From positions 126,501 through 190,500 of the forward strand of contig NC_009397.2 of assembly GCF_000002875.2 (NCBI RefSeq): a stretch of 64,000 bases of DNA. The letters run 5' to 3'. Made by a program: the position numbers and the translations under genes. This document shows positions 9,253 to 19,054 of the stretch, piece by piece. The stretch comes from Leishmania infantum JPCM5. Lineage: Eukaryota; Euglenozoa; Kinetoplastea; Trypanosomatida; Trypanosomatidae. How positions within the stretch are numbered: the stretch's first letter is position 1; every line of letters starts with the position of its first letter. The notes under the pieces are model-generated. The model ran no database searches and had not been told where the DNA came from. It was given only the letters and a program-made list of their open reading frames with translations.

Positions 9253-12200
9253 ATGCAATCCTCTGGTCCCCCTGGAAAACCGCCGTGGGGCGGAGGTCGC
9301 GGCCCCTGGGGCGCCAATAACAGCAGCGCCAACAACGCTGTCGTTCAGCCATCCTTTCACGACAGGAGCACCAGAAGAGGCCCCAGCGGAAAGATCAACA
9401 CCACCAACAACAGTGGCAACAACAACAACCAACCTGCAAAGCAGAGCCACGCTCACGACAGCACGGCAGAGCAGAGCATCCAAAGCGGAGATCCGATGGG
9501 CAGCCCAGCGGATCGGAAGGCGCCTGATGTACAGGCCCGTGACGTGGGGGGCTTTTACGGGAAGGAAAAGCCAACTGCGAGCTCTCGCTCGCAGCAAGGA
9601 AATCGTGGCCATGCCACCGCCAGCGTGGGCAGCGACGGCGGCGCAGGTGCTGTGGGGACCAGTGCGGCGATCGATGCCACGCTGAAGCGTCTGACGGTGC
9701 TTCTCAACCGAAGGTTCTTCCACTCCAATCAGCAGCAGGGGGTGTCGCATCAGCAAAACTCTGTGGCGCAAAGCAGCTTGTCAGAGGATATCTTTACGGG
9801 TGGCGTGCAGACGAACAGCTTCGTGTCCGAGTGCATGCAGGCGCAGAGGCCCGTGGCGCTGCTCACCCACTCTGGCGAGCCGCTGTCGCCGCGCGGCGAT
9901 CGCGTCGGTGGATCTGGCCGCTCGGCGTACCAGGCGCAACGCAAGATTTCGCTGGATATGCTACTCTCCAGCGTTGACGATATCGTGTCACAGGTATACG
10001 TGAACTTTGACGAGGATCTCACCAAGGTGCTGCTCAACGCACTCGATCGCGTCACTGCGTGCGACACACTGGATCAGAGGGAGCGAACAAAGGTGCGCGT
10101 GATCGACGAGCTGCTTGAGGTGCTCGGAGACAAGCATTACGACCTGCTGCAGTGCGTTATGTACCGCCCTCGCGAGGTCTTCCTCCGGCTCCTGGAAGAG
10201 TTCTGCACCTTGGAGGATGCCGGGGATGCCACGACGAGCCAGTCCTCTAGCGGCCCGAAGGGGCTGACGGTGCGCTTCGTGAAGAACAATCAGCGCTCGC
10301 AGGGGCAGGATGTGGTGATCAACGACGCGGGCAAGCTCACCGACCAGAAGTGGCTTGCCCACATGAACAGGCGCTACCGTGTCTTGATGCAGGAGTCCGA
10401 GCTGGATGAGCTCTTTAAGCGGGACTTCAGCGTGACCGGGTCCATTATGCCGACAGGCGCTACTGTCACCAAAAAGTCGGGGCACGTGCGCATCCACATT
10501 CCCCCTCCAAGGCAGGAGATCTTACCTGAGAGCAAGCGCGTCTGCGTTGCGACGTCCCTGCCAGAGTGGACACACCCAGCCTTTCTCTCCATCACGCACC
10601 TCAACACGATTCAGACAACGATCTTTGAGACAGCGTTTCACACATCGCAGAACATGCTGGTGTGCGCGCCGACGGGTGCGGGTAAGACGGTGTGTGGGCT
10701 GCTTGTGATGCTGCGGTGCATCAGCGAGCACTTTGAGGGCGGTGTGCTGGATCGAGACTTCAAGATCATCTTTGTTGCCCCAATGAAGGCGCTCGCGCAG
10801 GAGATGGTTGAGAACTTCTCGCGCCGCCTGGCACCGTTCATGATAAAGGTGCGCGAGCTTACGGGCGACATGCAGCTGACCAAGCGGGAGCTGGCGGAGA
10901 CGCAGGTGATCGTGACAACGCCGGAGAAGTGGGACGTCATCACCCGCAAGCAGAGCAACGAGGAGCTGGTAAGCCAAGTGCGGCTCATCATCATGGATGA
11001 GATTCATCTCCTGAACGAAGAGCGCGGCCCGGTGCTAGAGGCGTTGGTCGCGCGCACACTGCGGCACGGCGAGCTGAATCCGGAGCAGCGCGTCCGTCTG
11101 GTGGGCCTCTCCGCCACGCTGCCCAACTACAAGGACGTGGCGAACTTCCTGCAGGCGGACTTGCGGGAGGGTCTGAAGGTGTTCGGCCCGGAGTATCGCC
11201 CTGTCCCGCTGGAGCAGACATTTATTGGCCTGCAAAACACATCTGGGGCGCAGAAGCGCAACAAGGAGTTCGAGCTCGATCGCCTGGCGTATGAGGAGGT
11301 GGTGAAGAATGTGCGGGAGGGGCACCAGGTAATGGTGTTTGTGCACTCGCGGAAGCAGACGGTGGGGCTGGCCAAGTACTTTATCGAGGAGTCGACGCGC
11401 CGTGGGGAGGAGCACCTGTTTCAGTACAAAGGTGTCATGCCCTCAGCGATCGAGAAGAAGGGCCGCACGCTCCAGGGACGCGACTTGACCTCGTTATTCG
11501 CCGCGGGCTTTGGCGCGCACCACGCCGGCCTCGTTCGCTACGACCGCACCACTACCGAAGGCTTCTTCAGGGACGGGTACTTGCGAGTGCTGTGCTGCAC
11601 GAGTACCCTGGCGTGGGGTGTGAACCTGCCGGCGCACACGGTGGTCATTCGCGGCACGCAAATGTACGACCCCAAGCGCGGTGGCCTCGTCTCCATTTCG
11701 GTGCTGGATGTGATGCAGATCTTCGGCCGCGCTGGTCGTCCGCAGTTCGACACGAGCGGACATGGCATCATCATCTCAGATGACAAGGAGGTGAGCCACT
11801 TCCTCCGGCTCATCGCACACGCCCTGCCTATCGAGAGCCAGATGCAAGGTAAGCTGTGCGACCACCTGAACGCCGAGGTGAACGCCGGCACGATATCCTC
11901 CGTGATGGAGGCCTCCTCGTGGCTGGAGTACACGTACATGTGGCAGCGGATTCGGGTGAATCCGCTGACGTACGGGCTGAAGGTGAACAATGTTCGCAAA
12001 GACCCGGAGCTCAAGACAGTGCGGTACAGTATGATCAACACTTCGTTCACCGAACTCGCCATTGCGGGCATGGTGCGCTACAACCCGGAGACGGGCTCGG
12101 TGGAGAGCACCGATCTCGGCCGTCTCGCGAGCCACTACTACATCACCTACGAGAGCATCAGTATATTCAACGAGAAGATGCGCCGCCCCGATGACACGTG

Positions 12201-15200
12201 GATCGACGCGTTGGACATGGGCACCGCCATGAACATCGCCGCCTCGGCAAAGGAGTTCAGCCAGCTGAAAGTGCGGCAGGAGGAGCTGGATGAGCTGCAG
12301 AACCTGCACCAGCTGCTGCCGAAGCAGGTGCGTGAGTACCGGGTGAGTGGCGAGAGCGCCGACGAGACAAGCACGCAGTGGAAGGTGACGACGTTGCTCA
12401 AGGCGTACATTAACCGCCTTTCTGTTGAGACGCATTCTCTGTCCTCCGACATGTTGTACGTGCTGCAGAACATGCCCCGCATCTGCCGCGCCCTCTTCGA
12501 GATTGAGCTGGAGCGTGGCCACCCCCTCACCACGTACACGTACTTGACGTTGTGCAAGTGCATTGAGCACCGCTGCTGGGACTTTGAGCACCCGCTGATG
12601 CAGTTCGCGAATTGGAGCCACCGGGTGAACATCACAGACGCGGTGTGGATGAACCTGAACAAGTGCAACCCGAGCATGCAGCTGCTGCAAGAGATGACGG
12701 CGAAGGAGGTGGGGGAGATGGTGCACAACGTGCGCGCCGGTCGCGACATTGCCGATCTGGTGTCGAAGTTTCCCTCGGTGAACATCGACATTGATGTGCA
12801 GCCCATCACCCGCTCCATCCTGCGCGTCAAGGTAACGATTGAGGCGGATTTTGTGTGGAGTCGCGACTTGTCCGGCAACTCCGAGGTGTTCTGGCTGCTG
12901 GTGGAGGACCAGGACAACCACTTCATCTTCCACCACGAGTCGGTCACGCTCACACGCAAGGAGGTGGAGACCGGCACGCCGCACGTGGTGAATCTTGCTG
13001 TTCCGATTGTGCCCCAGTACGACATGTACGCGGTGCGCCTCTACAGTGACCGCTGGATGGGCTGCAAGGAGGACTACACCTTCTCCATCGGCCACCTGCA
13101 CCTTCCGGAGGACTCGCAGATGACGACGAAGCTGCTGCCGCTGAGCCCGCTTCGGCTGCACGTGATCCCGGAGGAGTACCATGCTATGTACCGAAACTAC
13201 CGCCAGTTCAACGCGGTGCAGACGCAAATCTTCTACACCATGTTTCACACAGACCAGAACGTCTTCCTTGGTGCGCCGACGGGCAGTGGTAAGACGATTG
13301 CGGCAGAGATGGCCATCCTCCGCGTGTTTGAGCAGTATCCCGGGAAGAAGGTGGTGTATATTGCGCCGCTCAAGGCCCTTGTGAAGGAGCGGCTGCGTGA
13401 CTGGAAGGCCCGCATGATGCTTGTGGGGCGCTCCGTGGTGGAGCTGTCGGGTGATGCGACGCCGGACATTAGCGCGCTCGCCAAGGCGGACATCTTGTGC
13501 ACGACTCCGGAGAAGTGGGATGGCATTTCGCGTAACTGGCAGGTGCGCAGCTACGTCACGGCCGTGAAGCTGGTTGTGTTTGATGAGGTGCACATGCTGG
13601 GCACCGACCGTGGTCCGATTCTGGAGGTGATTGTGAGCCGCATGCGCTACATCGGGTGGAACCGGAAGGCGCCGATCCGCTTGGTAGGTCTCTCCACGGC
13701 CGTCTCGAACCCGGGCGACCTGAGCTCGTGGCTTGGTGTGGAGAAGAAGTGGGCCGTGTTCAACTTTGACCCGTCAGTGCGTCCGGTGCCGATGACCGTG
13801 CACATTGCGGGCTACCATGGCAAGAACTACTGCCCCCGCATGGCCACCATGAACAAGCCGACGTACAACGCCATTTGCGAGAAGAGCCCAACGCAGCCGG
13901 TGATTGTGTTCGTCTCGTCGCGGCGGCAGACGCGACTGACGGCCATGGCCCTCATCGGCTTTCTGCTGATGGAGGGCAACACGGCCAAGTGGGTGCACAT
14001 GAATGTGGATCAGGTGCAGGAGTACACCTCAAAGCTGGATGACCCGTACGTGAAGCACTGCCTGCAGTTCGGCGTCGGCATCCACCACGCCGGGTTGCTG
14101 GAGGGCGACCGCACGATTGTGGAGGAGGCCTTCCTGTCAAATCGCATTCAGGTTCTGGTAGCGACGTCGACCTTGGCGTGGGGTGTCAACTTCCCTGCGC
14201 ACATGGTTGTGGTGAAGGGCACCGAGTACTACGACGCCAAGACAAACTCCTACGTGGACTTCCCGATCACGGATGTGCTGCAAATGATCGGCCGTGCCGG
14301 GCGTCCGCAGTTTGACACGGAGGGCGTGGCCCAGGTGCTGTGCCACGAGCCGAAGAAGGGCTTCTACCGCAAGTTCCTCTACGACCCTTTCCCGGTGGAG
14401 AGCGCGCTGCACAAGCAGCTGCACGTCCACATCAATGCCGAAATTGTGTCGGGGACGATCAACACTCGTCAGGATGCAGTGAACTACCTGACGTGGACCT
14501 ACCTCTTTCGCCGAATTGCACGCAACCCCTCCTACTACGGCCTGGAGGACGGCTCTCCCAAGGCGGTCACCATCTTCCTCTCCACCCTGGTGAAGGGCGT
14601 GCTGGCGGACCTTGAGCGGTGCGGCTGTATTGAACAGCCGGATGCAATGGACGAGGATGCAGACCCGGATGCGATTCAGTACACCGTCCTAGGCAAGCTG
14701 TGTTCGTACTACTACATCTCCCACATCACGGTGGACTTGTTCAACCGCAACATCGAGCCGGATCACTCCTGCGGCGAGCTTCTGCGTCTCCTGTGCGACG
14801 CGGAGGAGTTCAACGAGTTGCCGGTGCGCCACAACGAAGACAAGCTGAACATGGAACTGGCGCGTCAGCTGCCGCTGCCTGTCCGCGACGCAGAGGCGGA
14901 CAGTCCGCATGCCAAGGCGTTCCTCCTCTTCCAGGCGCTCTTTGAGCGTGCGCCGATGCCTATCACTGACTACATTACAGATCAGAAGTCCGCCATGGAC
15001 AACGCAGTGCGTGTGATTCAGGCCATGGTGGACGTGGCCGCCAACAACGGCCACCTGTACGCCGCGCTGCGTTGCATGACGCTCATGCAGTGCATGGTGC
15101 AGGCCCGCTGGTGGGACGATAACTCTCTGCTGCAGATCCCGAATGTAGTCAAGGCGATGCTTCCGGTGATTGAAAAGGAGTGCGACGGGGTGCGTCACGC

Positions 15201-15756
15201 GGCGGAGCTGGCGAACCGCCCGTTGGCAGTGCTGCAGAAGTTCCAGAAGGTGCTCGAGATGCCCGTATTCGGGCTGCGAGAGCGGGACGTGAACGAGTCG
15301 ATGGAGGCGGTGCGCGGGCTGCCGCTCATCCAGGTCGACCTCACCATTCAGCAGCAGCATCCTGCTGCAGCGGAGGAAATGAATGCGGAAGACGAGGAGA
15401 CCGTCGTGACGTACGAGCTGGCGGTGCATCTGCAGCGGCTTTCCTTCGGACAGAAGAGCGTCATCGCGCCGCACTTCTCGAAGGCCAAGGATGAGCAGTA
15501 CTGGGTAGTTGTCGGCCACGAGCCGACAGGCGAGCTTGTTGCGTTGAAGCGTGTGAATCGGCTGCGACAGAGCAGCACGGCGACGCTGCGGATCGACTGG
15601 GACGAGGACTGGGTGCAGTACAGCCCCGACGGCACCGTGGAGCTGAATCTGTATCTCGTGTGTGACTCGTATATCGGCATGGATCAGCAGTACAGCTTCA
15701 TCCTTCCTCAGTTCAAACTGAGCTGCTGCTCCGGCGGCGCAGAAGGGAGTTGCTAG
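9253..15756 (+). CDS. ASCC3/Slh1-like tandem Ski2-family RNA helicase
   Basis: 2167 residues from ATG 9253. The protein carries two complete helicase cassettes, each followed by a Sec63-type module. Cassette 1 has Walker A APTGAGKT near residue 473-479, DEIH at 582-585, SAT at 620-622 and GRAGRP near 825. Cassette 2 has APTGSGKT near 1341-1348, DEVH at 1444-1447 and an intact GRAGRP. Only ASCC3/Slh1 and Brr2 have this build. The second cassette strongly favours ASCC3: PLKALVKERLRDWK, YCPRMATMNKP and VSSRRQTRLTAMAL match that family, and its motifs are not degenerate as they are in Brr2. ASCC3/Slh1 is the helicase of the ribosome-quality-control trigger complex, which splits collided ribosomes, and in animals it also serves alkylation repair. 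The N-terminal ~150 residues are Asn/Gly/Ser-rich and probably disordered. The frame is open upstream of 9253 but has no ATG there. Confidence 0.9.
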   Translation: MQSSGPPGKPPWGGGRGPWGANNSSANNAVVQPSFHDRSTRRGPSGKINTTNNSGNNNNQPAKQSHAHDSTAEQSIQSGDPMGSPADRKAPDVQARDVGGFYGKEKPTASSRSQQGNRGHATASVGSDGGAGAVGTSAAIDATLKRLTVLLNRRFFHSNQQQGVSHQQNSVAQSSLSEDIFTGGVQTNSFVSECMQAQRPVALLTHSGEPLSPRGDRVGGSGRSAYQAQRKISLDMLLSSVDDIVSQVYVNFDEDLTKVLLNALDRVTACDTLDQRERTKVRVIDELLEVLGDKHYDLLQCVMYRPREVFLRLLEEFCTLEDAGDATTSQSSSGPKGLTVRFVKNNQRSQGQDVVINDAGKLTDQKWLAHMNRRYRVLMQESELDELFKRDFSVTGSIMPTGATVTKKSGHVRIHIPPPRQEILPESKRVCVATSLPEWTHPAFLSITHLNTIQTTIFETAFHTSQNMLVCAPTGAGKTVCGLLVMLRCISEHFEGGVLDRDFKIIFVAPMKALAQEMVENFSRRLAPFMIKVRELTGDMQLTKRELAETQVIVTTPEKWDVITRKQSNEELVSQVRLIIMDEIHLLNEERGPVLEALVARTLRHGELNPEQRVRLVGLSATLPNYKDVANFLQADLREGLKVFGPEYRPVPLEQTFIGLQNTSGAQKRNKEFELDRLAYEEVVKNVREGHQVMVFVHSRKQTVGLAKYFIEESTRRGEEHLFQYKGVMPSAIEKKGRTLQGRDLTSLFAAGFGAHHAGLVRYDRTTTEGFFRDGYLRVLCCTSTLAWGVNLPAHTVVIRGTQMYDPKRGGLVSISVLDVMQIFGRAGRPQFDTSGHGIIISDDKEVSHFLRLIAHALPIESQMQGKLCDHLNAEVNAGTISSVMEASSWLEYTYMWQRIRVNPLTYGLKVNNVRKDPELKTVRYSMINTSFTELAIAGMVRYNPETGSVESTDLGRLASHYYITYESISIFNEKMRRPDDTWIDALDMGTAMNIAASAKEFSQLKVRQEELDELQNLHQLLPKQVREYRVSGESADETSTQWKVTTLLKAYINRLSVETHSLSSDMLYVLQNMPRICRALFEIELERGHPLTTYTYLTLCKCIEHRCWDFEHPLMQFANWSHRVNITDAVWMNLNKCNPSMQLLQEMTAKEVGEMVHNVRAGRDIADLVSKFPSVNIDIDVQPITRSILRVKVTIEADFVWSRDLSGNSEVFWLLVEDQDNHFIFHHESVTLTRKEVETGTPHVVNLAVPIVPQYDMYAVRLYSDRWMGCKEDYTFSIGHLHLPEDSQMTTKLLPLSPLRLHVIPEEYHAMYRNYRQFNAVQTQIFYTMFHTDQNVFLGAPTGSGKTIAAEMAILRVFEQYPGKKVVYIAPLKALVKERLRDWKARMMLVGRSVVELSGDATPDISALAKADILCTTPEKWDGISRNWQVRSYVTAVKLVVFDEVHMLGTDRGPILEVIVSRMRYIGWNRKAPIRLVGLSTAVSNPGDLSSWLGVEKKWAVFNFDPSVRPVPMTVHIAGYHGKNYCPRMATMNKPTYNAICEKSPTQPVIVFVSSRRQTRLTAMALIGFLLMEGNTAKWVHMNVDQVQEYTSKLDDPYVKHCLQFGVGIHHAGLLEGDRTIVEEAFLSNRIQVLVATSTLAWGVNFPAHMVVVKGTEYYDAKTNSYVDFPITDVLQMIGRAGRPQFDTEGVAQVLCHEPKKGFYRKFLYDPFPVESALHKQLHVHINAEIVSGTINTRQDAVNYLTWTYLFRRIARNPSYYGLEDGSPKAVTIFLSTLVKGVLADLERCGCIEQPDAMDEDADPDAIQYTVLGKLCSYYYISHITVDLFNRNIEPDHSCGELLRLLCDAEEFNELPVRHNEDKLNMELARQLPLPVRDAEADSPHAKAFLLFQALFERAPMPITDYITDQKSAMDNAVRVIQAMVDVAANNGHLYAALRCMTLMQCMVQARWWDDNSLLQIPNVVKAMLPVIEKECDGVRHAAELANRPLAVLQKFQKVLEMPVFGLRERDVNESMEAVRGLPLIQVDLTIQQQHPAAAEEMNAEDEETVVTYELAVHLQRLSFGQKSVIAPHFSKAKDEQYWVVVGHEPTGELVALKRVNRLRQSSTATLRIDWDEDWVQYSPDGTVELNLYLVCDSYIGMDQQYSFILPQFKLSCCSGGAEGSC

Positions 15757-16419
15757 GAGTACCTTCGAGTGCATTGTGAATGGCAAGATCGTGCTGCACG
15801 AGCACGAGCACATAAACGTGCATACACACATACACACACACACACAGACACACCAAGACGTATATGCTCTTCCTTGTGTAAAACGGGTGTGAGTATCCAC
15901 ACCAGCAGTATGTGCGGTCGCTGCTGCTTGCGTCACTTGAAGGTACGGCACGCGGAGTCACTGCGGTTGACATCTCGGGCACGGGCAGAGAGCACTTGAG
16001 GTCACAGTGAGGGGCGTCGCTCCCTTCCCAGCATCTATGCTGCTCTTTCGACTCACGACTCGTCCGGGGCACCTGTCACTGCCACGGCGCCCCAGCACAC
16101 ACACGCACACAAATTTCTGTTCATGCCCATGCAGCATCCGCTGATGGGACTACACGCTTTTACCCGCATGAATAGCGCACTGCTCGCCTTTTTCTATCCC
16201 TCACTGTTCCTCATGCTCTTCCTCGCTGCCCTGTGTCTGTTTTCCGCGCCCACGCCCTCCCCCCGACCCAAATCACCCGCGCAAACGACGCACCCCAACG
16301 CCCACAACGGCCAAACACGAACTCGTGGGAAAGTAGAGCCGGCCCAGAAGGCACGCTGCCAAAGAAGGCGCAAAGCAAAAAAATGGTCCGCTTACATCTC
16401 CTTGGATACGAATAGCGTC
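15757..16419 (+). promoter_or_regulatory. Intergenic region with CA repeats and pyrimidine tract
   Basis: A 7-bp hairpin (TCGTGCT/AGCACGA, near 15787-15806) follows the helicase stop and a CA-rich patch lies at about 15820-15850. A long pyrimidine-rich tract at 16184-16265 precedes AG 16332-16333, the probable splice acceptor for the next gene. A longer frame starting at ATG 16123 crosses this tract and is considered untranslated. Confidence 0.4.
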
Positions 16420-17319
16420 ATGCACTTACGCGGCGTGGCGGTGTTACGCGCTGCACGTCGTGCCTATCCGCACGTCGCCATCACGGGTCGGTGCTTCCTC
16501 TTGAAGCCTCGCCGGCATGCGCCTCTTTCGACGCCGAGCCAGCAAGAGTCGTTATCCTTGCTGCACGACATGGAGTGCGTGGAGCTGACGCCGTCGGAGT
16601 CGGGCACGATCAACCGGCGCGGTGCTGTTCCTGCAAATCTCGCCGGTAACAGCTACTACGCGCGGCGGTACAGCACCCAGGGTGGCGCACGTCGCGGCAC
16701 CTTGGACGCGACAGAGCCCCATGTGCAGTTTCACAGCGGCGACCTGGTGCTGTACCTGCGTCTCTCTGCAGTGCCACGAGAGTTGTCCAACAAACGCATC
16801 GTGGATGTGACAGGCATACAGACAAGTTTTCACAACGTCTCTGAGCGACACAGTAAAGCCCTCGCCACGGTCGAGGAAGCGATGCAGACAATGCACCTAC
16901 ACGACGGGCATGAGGTGCCTGCTCTGCAGCGTGGTGACGTGAACCTCGTACGATTGCAGCCGAGGTGCGTGTACATCTCCCCGGCGCCGCCACACTCTTC
17001 TGCCGCAGGTGAAGCTGTTACAGTGGACCTGAGACACCTGTCCTCCGCACTTCGACCGCTGAGCAACCCAGATGTGCTTTTGGCACAGGCGCGGCGGCTG
17101 TCCTTCCGGTCTGAGATGGAAGCCGTGCAAACGGCGCAGGTCATGGCATCGTTTGTTACGGAGCTGAGAGGCGGCGGCGCTGTGCCTGGAGGTTGTGGAT
17201 CTTCTGTTGGTGTCTTAGGCTCCGCAGCGGTGCTGAGACCGGTGGTGCGCGACGGCTACTTAGTTGCCATGACGCTGTGTCCTCCCCGCGACACCGCTCG
17301 AGGGTCCAGGAGACGCTGA
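16420..17319 (+). CDS. Probable mitochondrial protein of unknown function
   Basis: 299 residues from ATG 16420. I chose this start over ATG 16123 because the intervening DNA has the character of a splice tract, and because the protein then opens with MHLRGVAVLRAARRAY, a positively charged amphipathic stretch typical of a mitochondrial presequence. The rest is a small basic protein. Its middle (about residues 104-140, with FHSGDLVLYLRL and KRIVDVTGI) could be a short beta-barrel and faintly recalls bacterial-type ribosomal protein L19. That match is weak. The C-terminus is Gly/Arg-rich. A mitoribosomal or mitochondrial RNA-processing role is a guess. Confidence 0.65.
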   Translation: MHLRGVAVLRAARRAYPHVAITGRCFLLKPRRHAPLSTPSQQESLSLLHDMECVELTPSESGTINRRGAVPANLAGNSYYARRYSTQGGARRGTLDATEPHVQFHSGDLVLYLRLSAVPRELSNKRIVDVTGIQTSFHNVSERHSKALATVEEAMQTMHLHDGHEVPALQRGDVNLVRLQPRCVYISPAPPHSSAAGEAVTVDLRHLSSALRPLSNPDVLLAQARRLSFRSEMEAVQTAQVMASFVTELRGGGAVPGGCGSSVGVLGSAAVLRPVVRDGYLVAMTLCPPRDTARGSRRR

Positions 17320-18217
17320 GCAGAGGCGAAACGATGATTTGCAAGGATCACCAAAGGCGATGACCTCAGCAACTGCGCGAGGAGCCACACCTTCTTTGAC
17401 GCGACACGTGCCTTTCTCAGTGTTTGTGCGTGGGTGCACGAATGATTTTGGGCAAGCTGTTGCGTCCATCTCTATTGGCAGTCATTCCCAGAGGAAATTG
17501 TTCTCTCATGCTTGTAACTCTGCTGAATGTATCCCACTGCGTTACCGTGGAGGCGCTGTCGCACCAAATGCAGGAGGACGGAGGTGACGCTCTTAGAAGC
17601 GTGTGCGCGTTGTGCTGTCGTATGCACGCGCGCACGCGCCCTCCCCGTATTCTCCATTTCTTCTACCTGCGGGCTCCATATTTTGCGGTGCTTTCAGAGA
17701 TCTGTTTTCCACCTTCCTCTCCCTCCTTCTCCGACCACCCCACCACTGGGCTTCGCTGCTCACCTTCCCGCATGTGTGTCTCTTTCTGTGTGTGTGTGCG
17801 TGTATTGATGCCTCCGTGTCTTGATTGTGCATTGGCATCCAACACCTAAACGCCTTCTTTCCCTCCTCTTATCGCTGCACACATCGCCGCAAGAAAGGAC
17901 TCTCGCTCGCCTCTTCTTGTGCACATCCGACACACACACAGACACACCGACGGAGAAGCAGTAGGAGCAGGAGGAGTGGGTTTGCTGTCCGTCCACCGCC
18001 TCCACCTCTCCACGCCTTCCTGGAACAGCCGCTTTCGTGTCTCTCTCTCCCTCCCTTTTCTTTGCTCGACCCTTTCACATCGTCTCGGCACTCGGGCTGT
18101 ATTGCCTGTTCCTTCCCCTCCCTCCCATCTCTTCTGCGTAGCCCCCCCTTCATCGTCTATAAGAATATTTGCAGACGGGAAGACGACACACACACACACA
18201 CACACACACGTACAAAA
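17320..18217 (+). promoter_or_regulatory. Intergenic region with CT-rich splice tract
   Basis: CT-rich DNA at 17640-17770 and a very strong pyrimidine tract at about 18005-18138 end at AG 18140-18141. This is a convincing trans-splice acceptor that gives a ~77 nt 5' UTR. That UTR contains (CA)12 at 18186-18209, ending only 8 nt before the start codon. No gene seen. Confidence 0.5.
18186..18209 (+). repeat. (CA)12 microsatellite in predicted 5' UTR
   Basis: A pure AC/CA run directly ahead of the CCDC124-like start codon, inside the predicted leader of the message. Confidence 0.9.
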
Positions 18218-19054
18218 ATGCCGAGCGGCCCCAAGAATAACAAGTACATCAACCGCCACAGCGAGGAGGCGCGGCTGCGCGATGAGGAGCGGCGCATCGA
18301 CTCCCGCGCGGCCCGCGAGGCGGCGAAGGAGGACGCGCGGTGGTCTGAGACGGACCCGAAGGTGTTGAAGAAGATGGAGAAGAAGCGAGAGATGGAGCAG
18401 AAGCAGGAGGCGAAGGCCACCCGTGACGCCGAGAAGAGGGAGCAGCTGGAGGAAGAGGAGCGGGAGATGAATGTGAAGGTGCCCAAGAAGGTGGCCCAGC
18501 GCCAAATCCAGAAGGACTTGGCGAAGATGCTGGCAGACTACGACAAAGAGCGCACCGCCCTTCGAGGCGGCCAGCATGGCGCGGTGGTCAAGCCGGAGAA
18601 GACGGAGGAGGCGCCGCTACCGTCTGGCAACGTGAACCGCGAACGGGGCGTGACTCTGCACGCGGCAGCGGAACAGGAGAGCAACACCATCAAAGCCTCT
18701 GGCACCGTGGCTGATGTGGTGGCGGCCTTGGAGAAGGGCGGCAATGCCAGCGGCGCTGCTGAGATACCTGACAACCGCCATATCGGCAAGCGTGCCAAGG
18801 TGCTCTATAAGGCTTTCTACTCAGAGCATCTGGAGCAGGTGAAGGGGGAGAAGCCGGGCCTTCGTCGCACCCAGTACAACGACATTATTTGGGAGATGTG
18901 GCAGAAGAGCCCAACGAATCCGTTTGTGATGCGCACCGAGAAGATCGCGCATGAGCGGCTGGAAGCGGAGCGGCGGTGGATGGAGGGTGACTCGGACGGC
19001 GAGGACGAGGAGGAAGGGGAGTTCACGAATGGCGGCAAGTGTGCGGCCAAGTAG
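18218..19054 (+). CDS. CCDC124/Lso2-like ribosome-associated factor
   Basis: 278 residues from ATG 18218 in AAAAATG context. The N-terminal half is a highly charged Lys/Arg/Glu helix (about residues 8-110, with KVLKKMEKKREMEQKQEAKA). The C-terminal half has the family block: NVNRERGVTLHAAAE, an IKASGTVADVVAAL helix, then KRAKVLYKAF and a final WQKSPTNPFV. The order and spacing match human CCDC124, where ENVNRR and RSPDNPMNQ occupy the same places. In yeast (Lso2) and humans this protein sits in the mRNA channel and A site of idle 80S ribosomes and aids recovery after dormancy. The trypanosomatid protein has an extra acidic C-terminal tail (EGDSDGEDEEEGEF). A cytosolic, ribosome-bound location is expected. 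The family call rests on recognised sequence blocks, not on a search. Confidence 0.88.
   Translation: MPSGPKNNKYINRHSEEARLRDEERRIDSRAAREAAKEDARWSETDPKVLKKMEKKREMEQKQEAKATRDAEKREQLEEEEREMNVKVPKKVAQRQIQKDLAKMLADYDKERTALRGGQHGAVVKPEKTEEAPLPSGNVNRERGVTLHAAAEQESNTIKASGTVADVVAALEKGGNASGAAEIPDNRHIGKRAKVLYKAFYSEHLEQVKGEKPGLRRTQYNDIIWEMWQKSPTNPFVMRTEKIAHERLEAERRWMEGDSDGEDEEEGEFTNGGKCAAK

Noticed and set aside
11776..13593. 605-codon open frame on the minus strand
   Set aside because: It is a shadow of the helicase gene, caused by GC-rich third positions. Its His/Arg/Leu-rich product has no domain features.
9253..15756. Brr2 (U5 snRNP helicase) as the identity of the large helicase
   Set aside because: In Brr2 the second cassette has lost motifs such as GRAGRP, and its local sequence differs. 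Here the second cassette is intact and reads like ASCC3.
14689..15951. 420-codon open frame on the minus strand
   Set aside because: Same cause as above: antisense to the helicase and extending into CA repeats.
16123..16419. N-terminal extension of the probable mitochondrial protein
   Set aside because: The segment is pyrimidine-rich splice-tract DNA. ATG 16420 gives a clean presequence.
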